A stretch of DNA of 60,478 bases from Flavobacteriaceae bacterium (GTDB lineage Bacteria; Bacteroidota; Bacteroidia; Flavobacteriales; Flavobacteriaceae). The stretch covers positions 1-60,478 of the forward strand of contig JANTGS010000006.1 of the NCBI GenBank assembly GCA_024762795.1, written 5' to 3'. Every line of letters starts with the position of its first letter. Position 1 is the stretch's first letter. The notes beneath the pieces are model-generated. The model was not told the origin of the DNA, ran no database searches, and saw only the letters and a program-made list of their open reading frames with translations. The position numbers were made by a program, and so were the translations under genes. Below are positions 24,745 through 34,641 of the stretch, piece by piece.

Positions 24745-27098
24745 TATAAATGGATTTGAATTTCTTTTGACTGATCTAAGGTCAGATTTAACTTCAGGGT
24801 CCTTTTTACAGGATCCCATTGGTAATTCTTTTCAGAAACAGATTGTGGTTTTGTAATTTCGTGAATTACAAGTTCGATTTTTTTAGGTGGAGACTTAAAC
24901 TGAGAACCTGTTTTATGTAACATAGTCAATTGTATTTCTTTTTCACTGTTTTTTGCCTGGAACGAAATATATTCATTGATATGTTTTTTAAGGGGTTCGG
25001 GTGTTTTGCCATCATCATTATAGATGTATCCGGTACTCTTTAACATAGCCGGATCATAATAATAATGCACCTGAAAATGATCGGTCTTATAATCATCAGT
25101 GCTTTGCACAACTTCGGTCATCGGGATAAATGCACCTGCACGCACAAAGACCGGGATATGGTCGGGTGAAAGATGTGTCAGTTGGGTTTTTCCGCCTTCA
25201 TATTTTTCTCCGGTATAAAAATCAAACCAGTTATTGTTTTTAGGAAAGTAAACTTTTTGTTCTTTTAAACCTTTCTTCAGCACCGGAGCTATAAGCATAT
25301 CTTTTCCCCAGAGATAGGCATCACTATAAGTTAAGAGTTTTGTATTTTCCGGTTCTTCAAAAAACAAAGGACGCGAAAAGGGCATTCCGTAGGCATGATT
25401 TTCAAAGACCAGGGTATAATTATAGGGAAGTAATCTATACCTTAATTCAATTGCTTTTTTGGCTAGAGCTCTGGTTTTATAATCGTGAAAAACGGGTTCA
25501 GGTGCAATATGTTCTTGTGCATGGGGCCTAAAAATGGGTTGAAAAGTTCCGTACTGAAGCCATCGTACATAGAGTTCAGGGTCAAATACATCCCCACCGG
25601 CAAAACCTCCTAAGTCTGAATGCATATAGGCAAGACCCTGCATTCCCATTTGCAGGATGATCTCCGGTTGTGCCTGTAAGCCACCCCAGCTGCGGTTTAC
25701 ATCTCCCGACCAGGGAATCATTCCAAAACGTTGCGATCCGGAATATCCGGCACGCATAAGGATAAAAGGCCTTTTATCAGGAAAATCTTTTTTATAGCCT
25801 TTACAGATCATCCGGGCCCAGTCGTGACCATAAATATTGTGTACCTGGTCAGCTGTACCGGTTTTGTGGATCAGATCCGACGGATGTACTTCGGGCTCAC
25901 AGAGATCTCCCCACCAGCCGGCAACACCTTCTTTTGTTAGTTCTTTATAGATGTTCCAAAACCATTTTTTCGCATCGGGGTTATAAATATCTACAATACC
26001 GGTATGGCCGAAATAGAAATCGTAGGTGTAAGGAGATCCATCAGCCTTTTTTCCAAGATATCCGTTTTTTGAGGTTTCTTTCCATTTTTTAGAAGTGGTC
26101 AGGATAAAAGGTTCTGTTACCAGAACGGTTTTTACCTTTTCATCTTTAAGTCTTTTGATCATTTTTTCCGGTTGGGGAAACGAATCTTTATAGAATTCAA
26201 GATTGCCCATACTCCCTTTGATTTTTGGACCAAACCAATAGATATCGATAACTATCGCATCAAGTGGTATTTTATACTTTCTGAATAATCCGGCAGTTTT
26301 AAGTACTTCATTTTGCGAATGATATCCAAAACGACTTGAAAAATTTCCCAGCGCCCATCGTGGAGGCATGGGTTGGTGGCCGGTTAGATCGGCGTAGGCC
26401 TGCATGAGCTTGTTCCATTTATCGGCAGCAATAACCTGATAGGTTTTTCGTCCGCCGATGGTCTCGTAATGTATAGAATTATCTTTTTTTGAGTCGAGAT
26501 CGAGAAAACCTATCTCAGGATTATCAAAATGCAGCATATATCTCTTAGAAGAGATCACCAGAGGCATGGTGTAGTTCATCAATTCAGAGTGGGTTTCGTA
26601 TCCGTAATGAGCACGGTTGTACAATTGTAAACGATGCCCCCGGCGATTCATTCCCAAAACGCGTTCCCCGCCTCCGTATAGCACTTCATCAGGAGTGATC
26701 TGAAAACCAAGAATTTCAGTACTGTCGGTTTTTACATATCCTTCCCGTTCTGAAACCAAATAACGGTCTTTGTAATAATAGGAAATTTTAAAAGGAGATT
26801 TGTCTATCTGTACCCGGATGCCATTTGTGGCAAATTCAATCCGGTTCCCTTTGTTTGAAGATTCTGTGATGGCTTTTTTAGGTTTAAGCACCACAGCATG
26901 CGAATTGAGGTCAAGGGAATCCCCTTTAGGGATAAAATTTGTTTCAATAATATGATCGCTCATGATCCGGATTTGATACCGGCCATCAGAGACATCTATT
27001 TCAATACCTTTTGGAATGCTTCGCGAAGTTTCGAAAGTACGTTGTGCAAACAAGAAGTTTGTAAACGATAATAGAAATAGGAGGAGTGTTTTTTTCAT
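24744..27098 (-). CDS. GH31 alpha-glucosidase, secreted
   Basis: 784 residues from MKKTLLLFLLSFTNFLFAQ, which is a signal peptide; upstream in-frame ATGs would add 28 residues without one. The GH31 architecture is an N-terminal beta-sandwich (about 20-240), a catalytic barrel (about 250-600) and C-terminal beta domains. The nucleophile motif is GWWGDLCEPE. The acid/base is in IPWSGDVNRSWGG, followed by YMHSDLGGF. It releases glucose from the non-reducing ends of maltooligosaccharides, or cleaves other alpha-glucosides, in the periplasm, a SusB-like role in a different family. It follows the esterase gene by 4 bases and overlaps the next GH13 start. Confidence 0.94.
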   Translation of the reverse strand: MKKTLLLFLLSFTNFLFAQRTFETSRSIPKGIEIDVSDGRYQIRIMSDHIIETNFIPKGDSLDLNSHAVVLKPKKAITESSNKGNRIEFATNGIRVQIDKSPFKISYYYKDRYLVSEREGYVKTDSTEILGFQITPDEVLYGGGERVLGMNRRGHRLQLYNRAHYGYETHSELMNYTMPLVISSKRYMLHFDNPEIGFLDLDSKKDNSIHYETIGGRKTYQVIAADKWNKLMQAYADLTGHQPMPPRWALGNFSSRFGYHSQNEVLKTAGLFRKYKIPLDAIVIDIYWFGPKIKGSMGNLEFYKDSFPQPEKMIKRLKDEKVKTVLVTEPFILTTSKKWKETSKNGYLGKKADGSPYTYDFYFGHTGIVDIYNPDAKKWFWNIYKELTKEGVAGWWGDLCEPEVHPSDLIHKTGTADQVHNIYGHDWARMICKGYKKDFPDKRPFILMRAGYSGSQRFGMIPWSGDVNRSWGGLQAQPEIILQMGMQGLAYMHSDLGGFAGGDVFDPELYVRWLQYGTFQPIFRPHAQEHIAPEPVFHDYKTRALAKKAIELRYRLLPYNYTLVFENHAYGMPFSRPLFFEEPENTKLLTYSDAYLWGKDMLIAPVLKKGLKEQKVYFPKNNNWFDFYTGEKYEGGKTQLTHLSPDHIPVFVRAGAFIPMTEVVQSTDDYKTDHFQVHYYYDPAMLKSTGYIYNDDGKTPEPLKKHINEYISFQAKNSEKEIQLTMLHKTGSQFKSPPKKIELVIHEITKPQSVSEKNYQWDPVKRTLKLNLTLDQSKEIQIHL

Positions 27099-27102
27099 AT
27101 TC

Positions 27103-28254
27103 TTATTTTTCAAACAGCCATTGTATAGCTTCTTTAAAATTTTCTTTCCAGAGTTTTTCATTGTGCCGGCCTTCAGGAACAACTTTTGAATGAATATTTT
27201 CTTTATTGAATCCCGATTCTTTCAACAGATCAATTATTTTATTCATATCAACTACAGTCTGACTGATTTCATCAAAAGCTGTATTATCTCCTTCTTTATT
27301 TCCTGCTAAAAGATAAATTCTTGAATTCTTAAGGTTTCCATGAGTTTTTGCAAATTTAAAACTTTGATCAGAAAACCAGAATGAAGGGGAAAAAGCTCCT
27401 GTCTTTCCAAACACATTAGGGTATTTTAAGCCTGCGTAAAAGGAGATCAGCCCGCCCATAGAACTTCCAAAAACAGCAGTCAGCTCTTTCTCAGGAAAGG
27501 TTCTGTAATGCTTATCAACATAGGGTTTCAGGGTTTTTACCACAAATTCGGTATAAGCAGCTCCTTCACCACCGCCATATTTTTTATTCTTCCACGGAGA
27601 ATATTCATCCAGTCTCTTTTTACCTCCGTTGTCGATACCGATTACGATAAAACCTTTTCCTGTTTCGTTAAAAATTTCATTCAGGCTTTCATCCACTTCC
27701 CATTCTCCTGAAAAAGAAGTAGCCCGGTCAAACAGATTTTGTCCGTCGTGCATATAGATCACAGGATATCTTTTTCCGGAATTGTTATAACCGGGAGGAA
27801 GATAGATCCTGATCTTTCTTTTTCGGTTGAGTTGTGGCATATAGAAATCTTCTGAAAGTACAGAAACGTTTTTTGATGCTGTGGAGGTTTTTTGTTTCGG
27901 ATCATTCCACTTTTCTATAGTGATCTTTAGAGTTTCGGGATGTTCTTTAAAAGTGTAATTCCGGTTCTCTATATCATTTCCGTTTTTATTCACTTCAACT
28001 TTTTTCCAGGAACCCAAGGTAAATTTGTACTGAATATTCTTAGAGATCTTTGGGATAGTAATCCGGTAAGTGCCCTCTTTTTTTTGCAGGCGATATTTTT
28101 CCTGACCGCCCGCCCAGCCTTCAAAATTTCCTGAAATATAGATCGAGGCATTTTCCGGAGTATTTTCGGGGAGCTGATTAACGATAAATGTTACCTGTGC
28201 CGGAATTAGTAACGGAAAAAGAACAAATAAAATATTTAAGATTAGATATCTCAT
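27103..28254 (-). CDS. Esterase-fold protein with N-terminal starch-binding-like domain
   Basis: A 383-residue secreted protein (signal LILNILFVLFPLLIPAQ). Residues 20-115 resemble a CBM20/CBM48-type immunoglobulin fold (IYISGNFEGWAGG, YRITIPKISKNIQYKFTLG). Residues 130-383 form an alpha/beta hydrolase of the Esterase D/CE1 type, with VIYMHDGQNLFD (oxyanion region), the nucleophile elbow FGSSMGGLIS and a C-terminal EGRHNEKLW (His). Enzymes of this build occur in alpha-glucan loci. The substrate is unknown: acylated glucan is possible, and so is an amylase-like or maltosyl-transfer role. It sits between GH13 and GH31 genes with gaps of 1 and 4 bases, so it is part of the operon. Confidence 0.87.
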   Translation of the reverse strand: MRYLILNILFVLFPLLIPAQVTFIVNQLPENTPENASIYISGNFEGWAGGQEKYRLQKKEGTYRITIPKISKNIQYKFTLGSWKKVEVNKNGNDIENRNYTFKEHPETLKITIEKWNDPKQKTSTASKNVSVLSEDFYMPQLNRKRKIRIYLPPGYNNSGKRYPVIYMHDGQNLFDRATSFSGEWEVDESLNEIFNETGKGFIVIGIDNGGKKRLDEYSPWKNKKYGGGEGAAYTEFVVKTLKPYVDKHYRTFPEKELTAVFGSSMGGLISFYAGLKYPNVFGKTGAFSPSFWFSDQSFKFAKTHGNLKNSRIYLLAGNKEGDNTAFDEISQTVVDMNKIIDLLKESGFNKENIHSKVVPEGRHNEKLWKENFKEAIQWLFEK

Positions 28255-28255
28255 T

Positions 28256-30130
28256 CTAATATCCGGTTTTTGTTGTAAAAAGGTAGGTTCCCTTAGAATT
28301 CAGGTTGAGATGATCTTTCCAGATCAATTCATTTCCGTTAAGAATATTTCTCAGCTTTTTATTCTTTAATCCGGTTTCTTCAAATCTGTTAAGATCAAGA
28401 GTTACGGGTTTTTCATTTTTATTCAGGATTAAAACTACGTTTTCATCTTTGTAGATTCTAAAAATAACATAAATACCATTTTCAGGAGCAAAATGGACAG
28501 TTTTTCCCTGAGTGATCGCTTTAGAGTTCTTTCTGTAATTCAGTATTTTTTTAAGAAATTGCTGCATTTCTTTTTGATCGGCAGACAGTTTTTTATCCGT
28601 AAAAGCATTAACAAGATCATTTTTCCATCCGCCGGGAAAATCAGAACGGATCAAACCGTGATCTCCCTTTTTTTTTGTGTCGTTCATCAGTATTTCCGTT
28701 CCGTAATAGATCTGTGGAATTCGAGGTAAGATCAGCAAGTAACTCAATCCCATTTGGGTTTTTGTAAGGTCTTCTTTAAACTCGGTAAAAATCCTGCTTT
28801 TATCATGATTATCCAGAAAAGCCAATATTTTCTCAGGATGAGCATAGGAAAAATCATTGGCTAGGCCTTCATATAATTTTATCAGACCTTTATCCCAGCT
28901 TTCCTCTTCATTAACACCATCTATGATCGCTTTCAGCAATGGAAAGTCCATGGTAGAAGTGAGATTTGATCTGTATCCGTCTTTATTTTTTGCGCCCTCC
29001 TGCCAGTACCCCACCAGTAACGGATTGTAGCTCCATTCTTCCCCAACAATGCTAAAATCGGGATATTCATTTATAATAGCTCCCGCCCATTGTGCCATAA
29101 AATCTTTATCGGAATAAGGATAGGTATCCTGCCTTATTCCACCAAGATCAAGTGTTTCTATCCACCAGATACTGTTTTGGATCAGATACTTTGCCATAAA
29201 AGGATTTCGCTGGTTCAGATCGGGCATGTCCGGAACAAACCATCCTCCGGTCATCTTTTCCTGATCGGATTTTGATGCGTAAAGATCTTCATTGGTGGTC
29301 CTTCGGTGATTTGTTATAACTATAGTTCCGTTTTCAAATTTTTTTTGATAATTAACCCAATCGTTAAAGGGAAGATCCTTCATCCACCAGTGTTCGATAC
29401 CACAGTGGTTTTCCACCTGATCCATTATTAGTTTTAAACCTTTTTCTTTTGCTTTTGCAGAGAGTTCTACATATTCTTTTAAAGTGCCAAAACGGGGGTC
29501 AACGCGGTAAAAATCGGTTATGGCGTAGCCGTGATAAGAACTTCTCTTCATATCATTGATCAGTAAAGGAGTTGGCCAAAGAGCTGTAAACCCCATGTTT
29601 TCAATATAATCTAAATGATGGGTGATTCCTTTTATATCTCCGCCATGGCGGGCATAATCATCTTTACGGTTGATGGTTTTTTCTCTAAGATCTTTATCGA
29701 TATCATTTTCCGGATTTCCATTCGCAAATCTGTCGGGAGTAATCAGATAGATCGCATCACTGCTGTCAAATCCTTTTCTCTGTGCTGAATTTTCTTTTCG
29801 TTGATCAAAAACATAACTGTATTTCAGATCTTTTTTTCCTTCGGATCTGAATAGAATCTTAATTGTTTTGGCCTGCTTCAGGGCAGAAAGATCCAGATCG
29901 ATAAAAAGGTAATTTTTACTTACTGCCTTTGAGATTTTTATGATCTTTACAGAATCATCTGAGATCCCGGGATGATATTGAGAAATATTCTTACCGTAAA
30001 CCAGCAACTGAAGGTTTTTATTTTGCATACCTGCCCACCAGCTTGGAGGTTCAACACGCTGAATAATTTGAGCCATGCTTATTTGTACAAGCAATAAAAA
30101 CAATACAGATATGACTGTTGATCTTTTCAT
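28256..30130 (-). CDS. GH13 neopullulanase/cyclomaltodextrinase-like enzyme (SusA-like)
   Basis: A 624-residue secreted enzyme (signal KRSTVISVLFLLLVQISMAQ). An N-terminal cyclomaltodextrinase_N domain follows (IQRVEPPSWWAGMQNKNLQ, to about residue 115). The GH13 barrel shows IMDQVENHCG (region I, with Glu for the common Val-Asn), GGIRQDTYPYSD (nucleophile Asp), FSIVGEEWSYNP (Glu) and AFLDNHDKSRIF (Asp). A C-terminal beta domain ends TGTYLFTTKTGY-like (actual SKGTYLFTTKTGY). The domain order matches Bacteroides SusA, a periplasmic neopullulanase that degrades imported maltodextrin. It is co-transcribed with GH65 (16-base gap) and the esterase. Confidence 0.94.
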   Translation of the reverse strand: MKRSTVISVLFLLLVQISMAQIIQRVEPPSWWAGMQNKNLQLLVYGKNISQYHPGISDDSVKIIKISKAVSKNYLFIDLDLSALKQAKTIKILFRSEGKKDLKYSYVFDQRKENSAQRKGFDSSDAIYLITPDRFANGNPENDIDKDLREKTINRKDDYARHGGDIKGITHHLDYIENMGFTALWPTPLLINDMKRSSYHGYAITDFYRVDPRFGTLKEYVELSAKAKEKGLKLIMDQVENHCGIEHWWMKDLPFNDWVNYQKKFENGTIVITNHRRTTNEDLYASKSDQEKMTGGWFVPDMPDLNQRNPFMAKYLIQNSIWWIETLDLGGIRQDTYPYSDKDFMAQWAGAIINEYPDFSIVGEEWSYNPLLVGYWQEGAKNKDGYRSNLTSTMDFPLLKAIIDGVNEEESWDKGLIKLYEGLANDFSYAHPEKILAFLDNHDKSRIFTEFKEDLTKTQMGLSYLLILPRIPQIYYGTEILMNDTKKKGDHGLIRSDFPGGWKNDLVNAFTDKKLSADQKEMQQFLKKILNYRKNSKAITQGKTVHFAPENGIYVIFRIYKDENVVLILNKNEKPVTLDLNRFEETGLKNKKLRNILNGNELIWKDHLNLNSKGTYLFTTKTGY

Positions 30131-30146
30131 AGATTGGAAAGCCTTT

Positions 30147-32450
30147 TTACAATTCGATCATTGTCTTGGGCGCAACCTTAAAATCTTTCCCATGGATGAA
30201 AATATTTATAGGTTTATCAGATTCATTGGTAAATTTGCAGCCTTTATGATCTTTAAAAACCTTTAGAGTCCTGCCTCTGTAATTGATCTTAAAAGAATAC
30301 GATTTCCATTCTTTCGGGATCTGCGGAGCAAAGGATAGTTTATCGTTAAAATTACGCATACCGCCAAATCCCTGAACTATAGATAACCAGGTTCCGGCCA
30401 TACTGGTAATATGGAGCCCTTCATGAACTTCGTGGTTATAATCGTCAAGATCCAGCCTTGAAGTGCGCAAATACATTTCGTAGGCTTTATTCATCTTATT
30501 GATCTTGGCAGCCAGAATAGAATGTACACAGGGCGACAAAGAAGATTCATGAACAGTAAATGGTTCGTAAAAATTGAAATGCCTTTCAATGGATTTCTGC
30601 TTAAAATGATTTTCAAAGAAATAAACTCCCTGTAAAACATCAGCCTGTTTGATATAAACTGAACGCAGAATCCTGTCCCAAGACCATTTTTGATTGATCG
30701 GCCTTTCAGATGCAGGAAGTTTGTCGGTGGAGATCAGTTCTTTATCGAGGAAATTATCCTGTTGCAGATACACTTCGTATTCATCACTGTACGGAAAATA
30801 CAGTCCGTTACTTACTTTATTCCATTCATCCAGTTCCAGCTGATTTAAATGGGTTTTTTGAATAATTCTCTCAAAATCGTCAGGGTAATCTTCTTTCAGG
30901 ATCTCAAGATTTTTCAGGGTATAATCAATGGTCCATTTGGCCAGGTAATTGGTATAGAAATTATTATTGATATTGTTTTCGTACTCATTAGGACCTGTAA
31001 CCCCCAAAATCACATATTGATCTTTTGCCTTTGAAAAAGTGGCTCTTTGATGCCAGAATCGTGATACGGCAATCATTACTTCCATTCCGTATTGCGGAAT
31101 ATAGCTGTAATCGCCGGTATAGTTTACATAATTATAAATGGCGTAGATCATAGCTCCGTTACGGTGGATCTCTTCAAAGGTAATTTCCCATTCGTTATGA
31201 CATTCTTCCCCGTTCATGGTTACCATCGGATAAAGTGCCGCACCATTTTTAAAGCCTAGTTTTTCTGCATTTTCTATAGCCTTATCGAGTTGATGGTAGC
31301 GGTAGAGCAATAAATTTTTGGCTACATTCTTATCTTTAGTACTCATATAAAAAGGAATACAATAAGCTTCAGTATCCCAGTAGGTGCTTCCTCCATATTT
31401 TTCTCCTGTAAATCCTTTAGGGCCAATATTCAATCTGGAATCCTCACCGAGATAGGTTTGATTAAGATGAAAAATATTAAATCGGATGGCTTGTTGTGCT
31501 TTAATATCTCCGTCGATAACTACATCAGCAGTTTCCCAGATCTTTTTCCAGGCATCTTTTTGTTTTTGCAACAGATCATAAAAACCAATGATCGATGCTT
31601 TTTGGAGTAATTTTTCCAAAGCAAATATAAGTTCTTCTTTTGGGTGATTCATAGATTGTGTATAACCACCGTATTTGCAAATTGAAAAAGTATCTCCTTT
31701 TTTTACATCAGTTTTATAGTTAAAGGCAATTTTTTTATCTTCTTTATGTGTTTCGTAAGGAAGTTCGATAAAATAATCGTTTAAGAGGAATTCTATTTTC
31801 ATTCCGGTACACACATGAAACTCGGTTTTAAGAGTTTTTGACAGGATATAGGCCTCATTTTTTTCTTCTTCGAAACGGAGAATTTCCCAGAAGAATTCAT
31901 CGTAATTGGCATCTTCATTCATTATACCCGCATCGATATAAGGGATGTATTCTATTTCTCCGTCAAAATTCAATGGAGTGATATCGTATTTGATCACTCC
32001 CAATTCGTTGAAATTTAAGCTTAAAAACCTTGTGACACAGACTTTGATCTGTTCTCCACCGGATAATTCGGCGGTAAAAGAGCGGGTAAGTACCCCTCCT
32101 TTCATATTGAGCTTTCGTTCAAAATCGTTTACTTTACATTGAGACAGATCGAGAGATCTTCTATTGATTTTTACATCAATTCCAATCCAGTTGGGAGCAT
32201 TGAGAACCTTGGCAAAATATTCCGGATATCCATTTTTCCACCATCCTACACGGGTTTTGTCAGGATAATAGATTCCGCCAATATAGCTTCCTTGAAAAGT
32301 TTCACCACTATAGGTTTCCTCAAAATTTGCTCTTTGACCCATATAACCGTTTCCAATACTAAAAATACTTTCTGAAGCGGTTACATTTTCTTTATCGAAT
32401 CCTTTTTCTAAGATCGACCATTCATCGGCTATGATATAATCCTGATTCAT
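30147..32450 (-). CDS. GH65 disaccharide phosphorylase, probably maltose phosphorylase
   Basis: A 767-residue cytoplasmic enzyme without signal peptide (MNQDYIIADEWSILEKGFD). GH65 N-terminal beta-sandwich, (alpha/alpha)6 barrel and C-terminal domain. WDTEAYCIPFYM is the family substrate-binding motif. The general acid Glu is in VTGPNEYENNINNNFYTNYL. Later QADVLQGVYFF and SLSPCVHSILAAKI correspond to the phosphate-binding region. Maltose phosphorylase converts maltose and phosphate to beta-glucose 1-phosphate and glucose. The adjacent beta-phosphoglucomutase and sugar transporter support maltose over trehalose or kojibiose, but the specificity is inferred from context. Confidence 0.92.
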   Translation of the reverse strand: MNQDYIIADEWSILEKGFDKENVTASESIFSIGNGYMGQRANFEETYSGETFQGSYIGGIYYPDKTRVGWWKNGYPEYFAKVLNAPNWIGIDVKINRRSLDLSQCKVNDFERKLNMKGGVLTRSFTAELSGGEQIKVCVTRFLSLNFNELGVIKYDITPLNFDGEIEYIPYIDAGIMNEDANYDEFFWEILRFEEEKNEAYILSKTLKTEFHVCTGMKIEFLLNDYFIELPYETHKEDKKIAFNYKTDVKKGDTFSICKYGGYTQSMNHPKEELIFALEKLLQKASIIGFYDLLQKQKDAWKKIWETADVVIDGDIKAQQAIRFNIFHLNQTYLGEDSRLNIGPKGFTGEKYGGSTYWDTEAYCIPFYMSTKDKNVAKNLLLYRYHQLDKAIENAEKLGFKNGAALYPMVTMNGEECHNEWEITFEEIHRNGAMIYAIYNYVNYTGDYSYIPQYGMEVMIAVSRFWHQRATFSKAKDQYVILGVTGPNEYENNINNNFYTNYLAKWTIDYTLKNLEILKEDYPDDFERIIQKTHLNQLELDEWNKVSNGLYFPYSDEYEVYLQQDNFLDKELISTDKLPASERPINQKWSWDRILRSVYIKQADVLQGVYFFENHFKQKSIERHFNFYEPFTVHESSLSPCVHSILAAKINKMNKAYEMYLRTSRLDLDDYNHEVHEGLHITSMAGTWLSIVQGFGGMRNFNDKLSFAPQIPKEWKSYSFKINYRGRTLKVFKDHKGCKFTNESDKPINIFIHGKDFKVAPKTMIEL

Positions 32451-32460
32451 AATAAATTTT

Positions 32461-33114
32461 TTAAGTAATGATCTTTTGAATAAGATCGGGGGTTAGTTCT
32501 TTAGTGTTTCTTAAATTAATATCAGCAGCATTCAGATGAACAGGGTCTCCTATACCAATACTGAACATTCCGGCATTATGGGCAGCCTCGATTCCTGCTA
32601 CGGCATCTTCAATAACAATGCAATATTTAGGCTCGGTTTTTAGTTTCTTTGCGGCAATAAGAAAGACTTCGGGATCGGGTTTGGCTTTGCTCACATCATT
32701 TCCGTCAACAATAGCAGTAAACTTATTGAGAAGCCCTACTTTTTCAAGAATCAGTCCGGCATTCTTACTGGCTGATCCCAGGGCAAAGACTATGTTATTC
32801 TTTTCCAGAAAATCAAGTACCGCAGGTATTCCCGGAAGGATCTCATCAGAGGTCATTTTCTCTATATAAGTGAGGTATTCTTCATTCTTTTGCAGCAGGA
32901 GCCTGTCTTTTTCTTCCTGTGATAATTCGATCTTACCGATCTTTAATAGGATATCAAGGGAACGAACCCGGCTTACACCTTTGAGTTGTTCATTTTGTTT
33001 TTCCGTAAATTCAAAACCAAGTTCACCGGCCAGATTCTTCCAGGCGAGGAAATGGTATTTGGCTGTATCCACAATAACTCCGTCAAGATCGAAAATAAAT
33101 GCTTTTTTACTCAT
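32461..33114 (-). CDS. pgmB: Beta-phosphoglucomutase
   Basis: A 217-residue HAD-superfamily enzyme that converts beta-glucose 1-phosphate, the product of GH65 phosphorolysis, to glucose 6-phosphate. Motif I FDLDGVIVDTAKYHF contains the phosphorylated Asp and the general acid Asp two residues later. GVSRVRSLD is the cap substrate loop typical of beta-PGM. ALGSASKNAG (motif II Ser) and KPDPEVFL with VIEDAVAGIEAA (motifs III, IV) complete the site. It sits 10 bases before GH65 and 2 bases after the transporter gene. Confidence 0.96.
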   Translation of the reverse strand: MSKKAFIFDLDGVIVDTAKYHFLAWKNLAGELGFEFTEKQNEQLKGVSRVRSLDILLKIGKIELSQEEKDRLLLQKNEEYLTYIEKMTSDEILPGIPAVLDFLEKNNIVFALGSASKNAGLILEKVGLLNKFTAIVDGNDVSKAKPDPEVFLIAAKKLKTEPKYCIVIEDAVAGIEAAHNAGMFSIGIGDPVHLNAADINLRNTKELTPDLIQKIIT

Positions 33115-33116
33115 AA

Positions 33117-34460
33117 TTAATTTTTTAATTCTACTGTATCATCCACATCATTTACTCTTATTACCAGCATGGCTGCAATTAAAAATGAAATACCGCTTAC
33201 TACGAGAGCCCAAATGGCATTGCCACCGTAAAAGTATTTTACCATGGGCCCGCCGATCAAAGCATTAATGATTTGTGGAATTACAATAAAAAAGTTAAAA
33301 ATACCCATATAAACACCCATTTTGCGGGGAGGTATTGATCCGGCAAGGATAGCATAAGGCATAGCGAGAATACTCGCCCAGGCTATTCCAATAGCTATCA
33401 TAGAGAGGATCAGCCAATTCTCGTTGGGGGCAAAATAGATTGATATCAACCCAAGTCCGCCAATAATAAGAGAAAAAGCGTGTGTTTTCTTTCTTCCTAT
33501 TTTTTTGGCAATGGCCGGAAGGAAAAAGGCATAAACAGCCGATACGGCATTGTATATTCCGAATAAGATCCCTACCCAGTCACCGGCATCTTGATAAGTT
33601 TTACTATGTGCATCATCAATAGGTAAACCGTAAATATGGTGGGCAATAGCCGGTGTGGAGAATACCCACATCCCAAATAAGCCAAACCAAGAAAAGAACT
33701 GTACCCAGCTGAGTTGTCTCATCGTTAGCGGCATATTTTTAAAATCGGTAAAAATGTTCATTAAACCGGCTTCTTTCTCTGTTTCATCAGCTTCTCCATT
33801 AATCATTTCCATTTCTTCCGGAGAATATTCTTTGGTTCCGAAAACAGTAACCAAAATACTGATGATCAATACAGAAGCTCCTATGATAAATGACCACATC
33901 AGATTGGGAGGAACCATTCCTTCGGGAGCATTATTTGTAATGCCGAAAAAATTGTTGAGTACATAGGGCAACCACGATCCGATTACGGCACCAATGCCGA
34001 TCAATATAGTTTGTACACTAAAACCCAGTGTTCTTTGATCACTTGGCAGAACGTCGGCAACGAGAGCTCTGAAAGGCTCCATGGCGATGTTAAAAGAGGC
34101 GTCCATGATCATCAACATACCTGCACCTACCCATAAGGTTGGCAAAAATGCGGTAAACATATCGGCATTTGGCATTAGTACAAGTCCTATGGAAGCCAGA
34201 ACAGCACCGGTCAAAAAATACGGCCGGCGTCGGCCAAGGCGAGTCCATGTACGGTCACTGTAATGCCCGATGATGGGTTGAACGATCAATCCTGTCAGTG
34301 GTGCAACGATCCAGAACCACGATAGTTCATGTACATCGGCACCAAATATTTGTAAAACTCTGCTGGCATTGGCATTTTGAAGGGCAAAACCCATTTGTAT
34401 GCCTAAAAATCCGAAACTTAGATTCCAGATCTCCCAAAAACTGAGGCGTCTTTTTTTCAC
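33117..34460 (-). CDS. MFS sugar transporter (GPH/SLC45-like, probable maltose importer)
   Basis: A 447-residue inner-membrane carrier with about 12 transmembrane helices. The N-terminal part FWEIWNLSFGFLGIQMGFAL and IIGHYSDRTWTRLGRRRPYF (the conserved MFS loop with RRRP) match the SLC45-like sucrose/maltose family found in Bacteroidota starch loci. It would carry maltose or short maltodextrin from the periplasm to the cytoplasm, where GH65 and pgmB act. First gene of the eight-gene operon. The upstream 181 bases carry a 23-bp repeat that also precedes susC, and no clear LacI operator. Confidence 0.93.
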   Translation of the reverse strand: MKKRRLSFWEIWNLSFGFLGIQMGFALQNANASRVLQIFGADVHELSWFWIVAPLTGLIVQPIIGHYSDRTWTRLGRRRPYFLTGAVLASIGLVLMPNADMFTAFLPTLWVGAGMLMIMDASFNIAMEPFRALVADVLPSDQRTLGFSVQTILIGIGAVIGSWLPYVLNNFFGITNNAPEGMVPPNLMWSFIIGASVLIISILVTVFGTKEYSPEEMEMINGEADETEKEAGLMNIFTDFKNMPLTMRQLSWVQFFSWFGLFGMWVFSTPAIAHHIYGLPIDDAHSKTYQDAGDWVGILFGIYNAVSAVYAFFLPAIAKKIGRKKTHAFSLIIGGLGLISIYFAPNENWLILSMIAIGIAWASILAMPYAILAGSIPPRKMGVYMGIFNFFIVIPQIINALIGGPMVKYFYGGNAIWALVVSGISFLIAAMLVIRVNDVDDTVELKN

Positions 34461-34558
34461 ACTTTCTAAATTTTAACCGATGAATCAGATACTTCTGTAT
34501 CCATCGTAAACATTATAAAAATAACTAAGATAACAAGCCTTAAAAAAGCTTATTAAGT

Positions 34559-34581
34559 GTGAAATATAAAAAAAGGCAAGT
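34559..34581 (+). repeat. 23-bp direct repeat, copy 1 (beyond the lacI 3' end)
   Basis: GTGAAATATAAAAAAAGGCAAGT; a copy with one mismatch lies at 35917-35939 in the same orientation. The two copies enclose the whole lacI gene and the operator region. A shorter 12-base unit (AAGTGTGAAATA) is itself repeated here at 34556 and 34579. Confidence 0.7.
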
Positions 34582-34641
34582 GTGAAATAATACCCTTTAA
34601 GGTGAGACAAAGATATAAAAAAAACTTTACAAATAAATTTT

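Noticed and set aside
24745-24819. N-terminal extension of the GH13 protein encoded at 23098
   Set aside because: The extra 25 codons overlap the GH31 gene end and would hide the signal peptide; the ATGATG overlapping the GH31 stop is the better start.
34461-34641. LacI operator in front of the MFS operon
   Set aside because: No CGAAAACG/CGTTTTCG-like palindrome was found there; only the 23-bp repeat and short direct repeats.
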